Shown one piece after another: positions 59,401 through 64,000 of a stretch of 64,000 bases of DNA (the stretch's first letter is position 1; each line of letters starts with the position of its first letter). A program made the position numbers and the translations under genes. The stretch covers positions 62,001-126,000 of the forward strand of contig JALIRH010000076.1 in NCBI GenBank assembly GCA_023055505.1, given 5' to 3'. Origin of the DNA: Callipepla californica brunnescens (Eukaryota > Chordata > Aves > Galliformes > Odontophoridae). A model generated the notes under the pieces. It did not search any database, was not told where the DNA came from, and saw nothing but the letters and a program-made list of their open reading frames with translations.

Positions 59401-61354
59401 ACATTTAGAGCATCTTGGTAGAAATGCTCTTCTGGTGCATCTCAGCGTAAGGCAGAGTCTGCACAGCCAGTGCAGAGTACTGATGATATCTCCTTGATCA
59501 GGGCTGAATTTGAGGCTTACACCTTAACACTGAGGCTGACAAGTAAGGAGCGGTCAGCACTTTCTAGTACAATAATAGGGAGAAATATCCTTCTTTCTTG
59601 CTAAGCTATACAACTGCAAGTGCCAGCTCAGTTTCCTGCCATGTCATATAATAATAATACTTAAATTTATTTTTTCTGTCAGTTGTTTTGTATAATTCTG
59701 GGTCATACAATATGTAACATCACAAGAAACTTCAGGCCACAACAGGGAGCTAGAAGATGCATGATGTGTGGTTGGTGCTCCTTCCATCTTACAAGAACAT
59801 TTTGAAGGAAGGAACATACCATTTAAGATATGTGTAGCTGGATATGAGAATATGGCACACCAAATTGGATGTCTCTTTTGAAGATGTTCACTGGTGATAG
59901 AACAAATATATCTTCATGTAATCTTATCAGATTCAGATTGTCACCTACATGTGCAAATTTAGAGTGTTCTCTGTTCTCATCTTAATGTCATCTTCGTCAG
60001 CTATTGCTGACCTGACCCTGCTCCTCATGAACTGTAACCATGTCCTCTTGTTGTCATCGTTCAAATGAGCATTGTGATCGCAGTAATGACCAGTGTGGCA
60101 ATGTGTTTCCCTTCTGACAGGCTGAGCTCATCGGGAGCTTGACCCGCAAACTGGAAATCCTGAAGGAAGCTAAGGAAGGCTTACTTGCAGACATCAAAAT
60201 GAATAATGCGCTTGGAGAGAAGATGGAGCTGTTGATCAAAGAGCTATGCAGACCAAATGAGTTTGGCAAATACAAGATGTTCATCGACGATTTGGAAATG
60301 GTCGTTAAACTCCTGCTTTCTCTCTCAGGACGCCTGGCCCGGGTAGAGAATGTTCTCAGTATCATGGGGAAAAATACCAACAGTGAAGAGCGGGTATGTA
60401 TCTGCACATTTGTAGCCTATCTCTGCTGTAACAGTCCAAAGATCCTTCTTCTGTAAGCTAAGACCTCAGAGGCAGGTGCCTCACTGATTCCACACGAGAG
60501 GTAGCAAACATGGTTCTATCCCTAGGAATCTTGGTTCAGATTTGTACAAGTGTCTCAGATCCTGCGGCTTTTATCGACAGTGTCTGTGTTTGGCACAGCA
60601 TGTCTGTGACCAGCATGTGGATAAAAGGCTGCAAGGTATTTTATACTGTGGAGCAACCCACTACCCTTTACTTCAGTTGAAGCCACATTTGAGCATTCTT
60701 TGGGTGGCTGTAAGGGGTAGAGCCACATTTTTATGGCAGTCGCTGCTTTTGAGCAGGTTTTACTGACTTTCTACCCCACAATGATCAGAGCATTCACATC
60801 CTCATTTAGTGGGATTCACATTTGACCCACAGTGAGGAGCTCATTCTCCCTCTGCAGGCTCCTAGCTGTGTGTCTGGGAACTTAGCAGCCATCCTGCCTC
60901 ACCAAGAGGTGGCAAATTTGGTGTTGGGGCAGAAGAGGGGGGGAAATCAGTGAGTTTGGTGCTGCTAATACTGAAGCGCTCTCTCTGATATGTACAGAGC
61001 TCTCTGATTAAGAAGAAGAAAAAGCTAACTGGCCAGCACGAAGATGCCCGTGAACTGAAGGAAAACCTCGACCGTCGAGGACAGGTGGTTTTGAAGATCC
61101 TGGGCAATTACTTCTCTGAAGAACAGCTCCAGAACTACCAGCACTTTGTAAAGATGAAGTCCGCACTCCTCATAGAGCAGCGGCAGCTAGATGATAAAAT
61201 CAAACTGGGTCAGGAGCAGCTCAAGTGCCTGATGGAAAGCCTCCCCAAAGGCTTCACACCCAAGGATGCGACAGCAGCAGCTGCCTTAGCTGCAGCACTT
61301 GCTACCTCTGGAGTCAATGGTAAAACACTTGTAGCAGTCTCATCCTCACAGTAA
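41398..61354 (+). CDS. SHROOM3: Remodelled SHROOM3-like protein, about 704 aa, ten exons
   Basis: Exons: 41398-41445, 46413-46555, 49032-49202, 52011-52142, 54045-54318, 54946-55022, 56513-57025, 57757-57883, 60121-60393 and 60998-61354. Their lengths sum to 2,115 bases and every junction keeps one frame to a TAA. Shroom proteins bind F-actin and recruit Rho kinase to apical junctions to drive apical constriction. Domains: basic leader (residues 1-16), decayed half PDZ (about 23-64), novel acidic/basic exon, Shroom N-terminal block ([40 protein letters not shown]), an ASD2-proximal linker ([13 protein letters not shown]) and ASD2 ([36 protein letters not shown]). A typical SHROOM3 is near 2,000 residues. 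The first PDZ half, most of the giant central exon and ASD1 are absent. ASD2 is best matched, by recall, to SHROOM3. The first exon and the 54318 donor are the weakest parts; expression is unproven. Confidence 0.75.
41446..46412. other. First intron of the SHROOM3-like gene
   Basis: No certain exon is seen. An open stretch at 41907-42143 is Lys/Glu-rich but lacks clear splice sites. An (AAAC)n tract lies at 44429-44456 and a CR1 tail at 44535-44600. Confidence 0.45.
44535..44600 (+). mobile_element. Short CR1 tail
   Basis: The sequence aaagttgaactacatggtgt, then tagagtcccttccaactcaa and atgattcttt, is the last part of a CR1 element. Confidence 0.75.
46413..46555 (+). CDS. SHROOM3: SHROOM3-like exon 2, decayed second half of PDZ
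   Basis: Starts after cttcctttgcag in phase 0 and ends in phase 2 before gtaggc. [16 protein letters not shown] aligns with the PDZ segment of Shrooms around GDEIVGIN, and [15 protein letters not shown] with their LVKGSHKTLKL block. The ligand-binding half that contains the carboxylate loop lies upstream in normal Shrooms and is absent here. Confidence 0.7.
49032..49202 (+). CDS. SHROOM3: SHROOM3-like exon 3, contains a duplicated 14-residue unit
   Basis: 171 bases, phase 2 at both ends, so it can be added or skipped without changing frame. It holds two tandem copies of LDPDxVTTDTKxKK and ends in basic [11 protein letters not shown] see no similarity to the usual Shroom exon at this place. 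Confidence 0.65.
52011..52142 (+). CDS. SHROOM3: SHROOM3-like exon 4
   Basis: 132 bases, phase 2 to phase 2. The 3' end encodes [10 protein letters not shown], matching the Shroom segment just before the giant exon (PWHQTYHSS by recall). The 5' part is not recognised. Confidence 0.75.
54045..54318 (+). CDS. SHROOM3: SHROOM3-like exon 5, stub of the giant Shroom exon
   Basis: Encodes [40 protein letters not shown] and [13 protein letters not shown], the conserved N-terminal block of Shrooms. The best phase-0 donor is the weak AGA-gtgggc at 54319; a second phase-0 GT at 54358 would add 13 residues. Without splicing the frame ends at 54417. In normal SHROOM3 this exon continues for thousands of bases. 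Confidence 0.7.
54946..55022 (+). CDS. SHROOM3: SHROOM3-like exon 6
   Basis: 77 bases from acceptor ctttgcactccag to donor gtaggt. [20 protein letters not shown] resembles a late part of SHROOM3 near SGFGLVKDPCYL. Starts phase 0, ends phase 2. Confidence 0.65.
56513..57025 (+). CDS. SHROOM3: SHROOM3-like exon 7, ASD2-proximal linker
   Basis: Begins [19 protein letters not shown] and ends with the conserved linker before ASD2 ([40 protein letters not shown]). Ends in phase 2 before gtaagc. The first half is Ser- and Lys-rich and not recognised. Confidence 0.8.
57757..57883 (+). CDS. SHROOM3: SHROOM3-like exon 8
   Basis: Encodes [20 protein letters not shown] and a Glu-rich stretch ending INEKK, the start of ASD2 in Shroom proteins. 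It joins both neighbours in frame. Confidence 0.85.
60121..60393 (+). CDS. SHROOM3: SHROOM3-like exon 9, ASD2 first half
   Basis: 91 whole codons: [20 protein letters not shown] through [16 protein letters not shown] to NSEER. This coiled-coil segment carries the conserved patch that binds Rho kinase in Shrooms. It is the best conserved part of the gene. Confidence 0.9.
60998..61354 (+). CDS. SHROOM3: SHROOM3-like terminal exon, ASD2 second half
   Basis: Encodes [15 protein letters not shown], then [20 protein letters not shown] and [20 protein letters not shown], then an Ala-rich tail ending VAVSSSQ and TAA at 61352-61354. The tail differs from that of known SHROOM3. Confidence 0.9.
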   Translation, partial: SSLIKKKKKLTGQHEDARELKENLDRRGQVVLKILGNYFSEEQLQNYQHFVKMKSALLIEQRQLDDKIKLGQEQLKCLMESLPKGFTPKDATAAAALAAALATSGVNGKTLVAVSSSQ

Positions 61355-61703
61355 CTTTTGCTGTGTGGACTTGAGGCAAAGTCTTCCTGCTTGAATCTAT
61401 TTAATCCAAGTTCTGCGCAGATGGTTCTCTACAGTGACAATGAACAAATATAGGCTTAAAAGAAGATTTCAGTGAAGAAAACAAGCAGCAATAATAAGTA
61501 TTTTATTTTCCTCTCCTTCCACCACTGCTTCCTGAAAACTTAAATGACTCCAGAGGGAACTAAACTAAATTGTGCCTCCTCCTGACAGATGAGGAAGAGT
61601 CTCGTGAGAGTTAAATGTTACTTCTAACAAAAAGAAATCGCATCCTCTCTTTCTTGCTCTTCCTGCCCACCTGGCACTTCATCTGAGAGAACCAAGCCTT
61701 AAA

Positions 61704-61709
61704 AATAAA
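61704..61709 (+). promoter_or_regulatory. Poly(A) signal, SHROOM3-like gene
   Basis: AATAAA 350 bases after the stop codon; a second one is at 61950-61955. Either could end the transcript. Confidence 0.6.
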
Positions 61710-61955
61710 AGCAACCATTCTGTTGAACGTTATTGATATTTGTATTTTTTTAAAAAACAAGGCAATGTGTAAGTTTTTGTACATACTCTAATCAGTTACT
61801 TGATTTTATTTTCTTCTGTATGTAGAAAAGATGTTTAATTTTGTACTTTGTGAAAACTTTAACAAGAAGAGGGAACCCCAAAGATAGTGATGCATTAGCC
61901 TGGAACATCTCTTTGTGGTTTTGTTGTTGTTTGTTTGTTTTTTTAATGTAATAAA

Positions 61956-64000
61956 AGGCTACCAGAAGAAGCTTCAACCTGTTTCAACACACACTGAAGA
62001 TAACTAGTCAGTGTCCATATGAAGGACATCTTGGCCAGAAAATACAACCTTTCCTCCTCAGTACCTTGTGATCCCATGAGTCTCGAGTTTAAATGTGTTG
62101 TTTTGAGAACTTGCATCTCAGGAGTTAGCATAATTAATCCTCCGCCGTACTCACTGTGGAGGTTTGAGGGTAGTCTGTCTTTGTTCTAACTAATCAAACT
62201 CATCATCTGTGCTACTTTTGCAGCTTGAATGCATTTCTGTGAGATGTGACATTTTTATAGGCTTGATTTTGTGAAGGAATGATGTACACTAGGATTATTT
62301 TCACACAGTAGTATCTCATTTGTCTGAATCCATTTCATTAGAAATTAACATACAAGCCACAGGAAACATTAACTTGAAATCCTACTATGAGGACTACTGG
62401 ATTATTTCCTAGTCAGTCCAGTCTGGAATAACTAAATTTGCCTGACTGTCCTTTATCAATTTACCAACTGCTGGAGGATTGCTGCCAGTTTGCAGTCGGG
62501 AAAGCAAATTGGGGGCAGACTCCCTTTTTCTGTATGATTCTGTTCACTTTAATGAGCTGTGTTGACATTATAAACAGCGTGGTTAGGAGCTGCCTGAAAA
62601 GATTACCACTGCAACTGATGAGTCAGACTCAGATTGTCTCTTTTCTAAGCTTGCAGAGATTTCCAGCCGGAGTAGGGATTCAAGCATCTCTTTTCTCCAG
62701 AGGATTGCACTATTCATCTTGCCACCAGGAGCAGAGCACAAATTTCAGCTGTGTAGCTTTTAAGTCTGTTCATTATGAATGTCAGCTCCAGCATGTGACT
62801 GAAAATTACAACATTCATTGCTTGCAGTGCCAGTTTTAAAACTCCATTTGTATTTTTTAATAGCTCACGTAGCTCTACCACAGGCAGCTTGGCAGGCTGA
62901 AAAATTTACCTATGCCCTTCTTGTCATACTGAAGCATCAATTCTCCAATACCCAAAATAAAATCTTTCCAATATTTTAATGCTTTCTGAAGCAGTAAGCC
63001 AGACACCTGCAATGACAGCAAACATATCCTTTTCACTAATGAGCTTAGTTGCTGTTCAGGCTTATACAGTGTTTTATAAGAACCCTAAGCAGGGGAACTG
63101 GTTTTTATACCTTAATAGCTGAATCAAAAAATCAGAAGTATCTTGGGTTATCTAATGACGATTCTTTGAAAACAGTGGGGGGAGCTGTTTCTAGGCAATG
63201 AAAGCATTTAATTTGTTCTAAAAAGCAAACAAACCAAAAACCCCTTTCACCCTGCACTTACCATATCAGTCAAAAAGACTGGCAAATCTGGCAGGCTTTT
63301 GTGAACAGTCTGGGATCAGCCAACACGTCCTTTTCTATTTGGCATGTTCTTTCCTGAGAAAGAAAGCCCTGCGGCTTTCCCTCAGGTCAGGAAGAGCCTC
63401 CCAGCTACACAGGGACTGTCTGTGTGCTGCAGGAACCAGTCTCCATTTCAGGGGCAGCATGCTGCATTGCAAGGTCTAGGCACCCTTGCCCATGGATGCT
63501 GTGGGCAGCAACACCAAATCTTTCTCAGTGTGCTGGAATTGCAAGTCAAGCGTTTCTGAGCCGCGGGCCATCAGCCAGCCTTGTGGTGGTAGTATATAAG
63601 GCTTTCCTAAATAGTGTGTAAAACTGTTTCTTTTGTAGAGTTTCCAGCTAAAAAAGTTTGAGGTTAAGGGTTCATGGTGGTTTGCGAGAAATTCAGATAT
63701 TTGGCAGGGCTTTGCAGTCTGCTAAGTTCTACATGTGCTCTCACTGTACACACAAGCACCAGCAAATGAAGCAAGTGACAGTTGTTTTACGTTTTTATAA
63801 CAGCTAAGGTCTTCAGATGAAGAATGAATTAAAGCCCAAATTTCTTTATTGTTAGAGAAATAATCTCTGTATAACTTTGTTCAAAAATTGCTCCCCTAAC
63901 TGCTGGGTTTGCTGAGCCTGGCAGGAGTACATCTTGACATGTATTTGAAGGTAACAAAGCATCGACCAAGCCAGTAGATCTACTTCTTGGTGCCTTTAGC
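61956..64000. other. Downstream flank, no gene seen
   Basis: AT-rich sequence without a recognisable exon, repeat family or conserved element. Frames at 62438-62839 and 63344-63621 have no support. Confidence 0.5.

Noticed and set aside
1..64000. CRISPR array, operon or bacterial defence system
   Set aside because: The window is clearly vertebrate: spliced exons, CR1 elements and proviruses. No regularly spaced repeats of CRISPR type are present.

Overview
The window is vertebrate, and most probably avian and galliform (chicken or a close relative). It is AT-rich, intron-dominated DNA carrying CR1 LINE tails. It also has a provirus resembling the galliform ENS-1/ERNI (Soprano) family and a second gammaretrovirus-like provirus. 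All gene-bearing features I can support lie on the + strand.

Layout. Positions 1-14090 are almost gene-free. They hold a terminal membrane-protein exon at 558-700 that I cannot name, one isolated protocadherin-15-like exon (2810-2922), two CR1 pieces and simple repeats. Positions 14091-17674 are an ENS-1-like provirus: two LTRs, one long intact Gag-like reading frame of 623 codons, then only a remnant of integrase. Its 3' LTR ends 46 bases before the first of four 3' exons of a septin (closest to SEPTIN6 by recall). That septin copy lacks its GTPase exons, has a 5-base coding loss and has an in-frame TGA, so it is a truncated, non-processed pseudogene (17721-25011). Positions 25012-33330 show no gene. 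Positions 33331-38987 are a second provirus whose two 429-base LTRs differ at one base while its interior is badly decayed.

Positions 41398-61354 hold the main gene, a SHROOM family member closest to SHROOM3. Ten exons join in one open frame of 704 codons with matching splice phases. The product has a very basic first exon, a decayed half PDZ domain, a new exon with an internal duplication, a short piece of the Shroom N-terminal block, and an intact C-terminal ASD2 (the Rho-kinase-binding domain). Most of the giant central exon, including ASD1, is missing.

How it fits together. Three gene remnants or derivatives (PCDH15-like, SEPTIN6-like, SHROOM3-like) sit in tandem on one strand, each divergent or incomplete, interleaved with retroviral insertions. 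The simplest reading is a fast-evolving duplicated region, for example a sex-chromosome or small-chromosome segment. There the septin and protocadherin copies died while the SHROOM copy was remodelled and may still be expressed. This placement is inference. All family assignments rest on recalled protein families, not on a database search.
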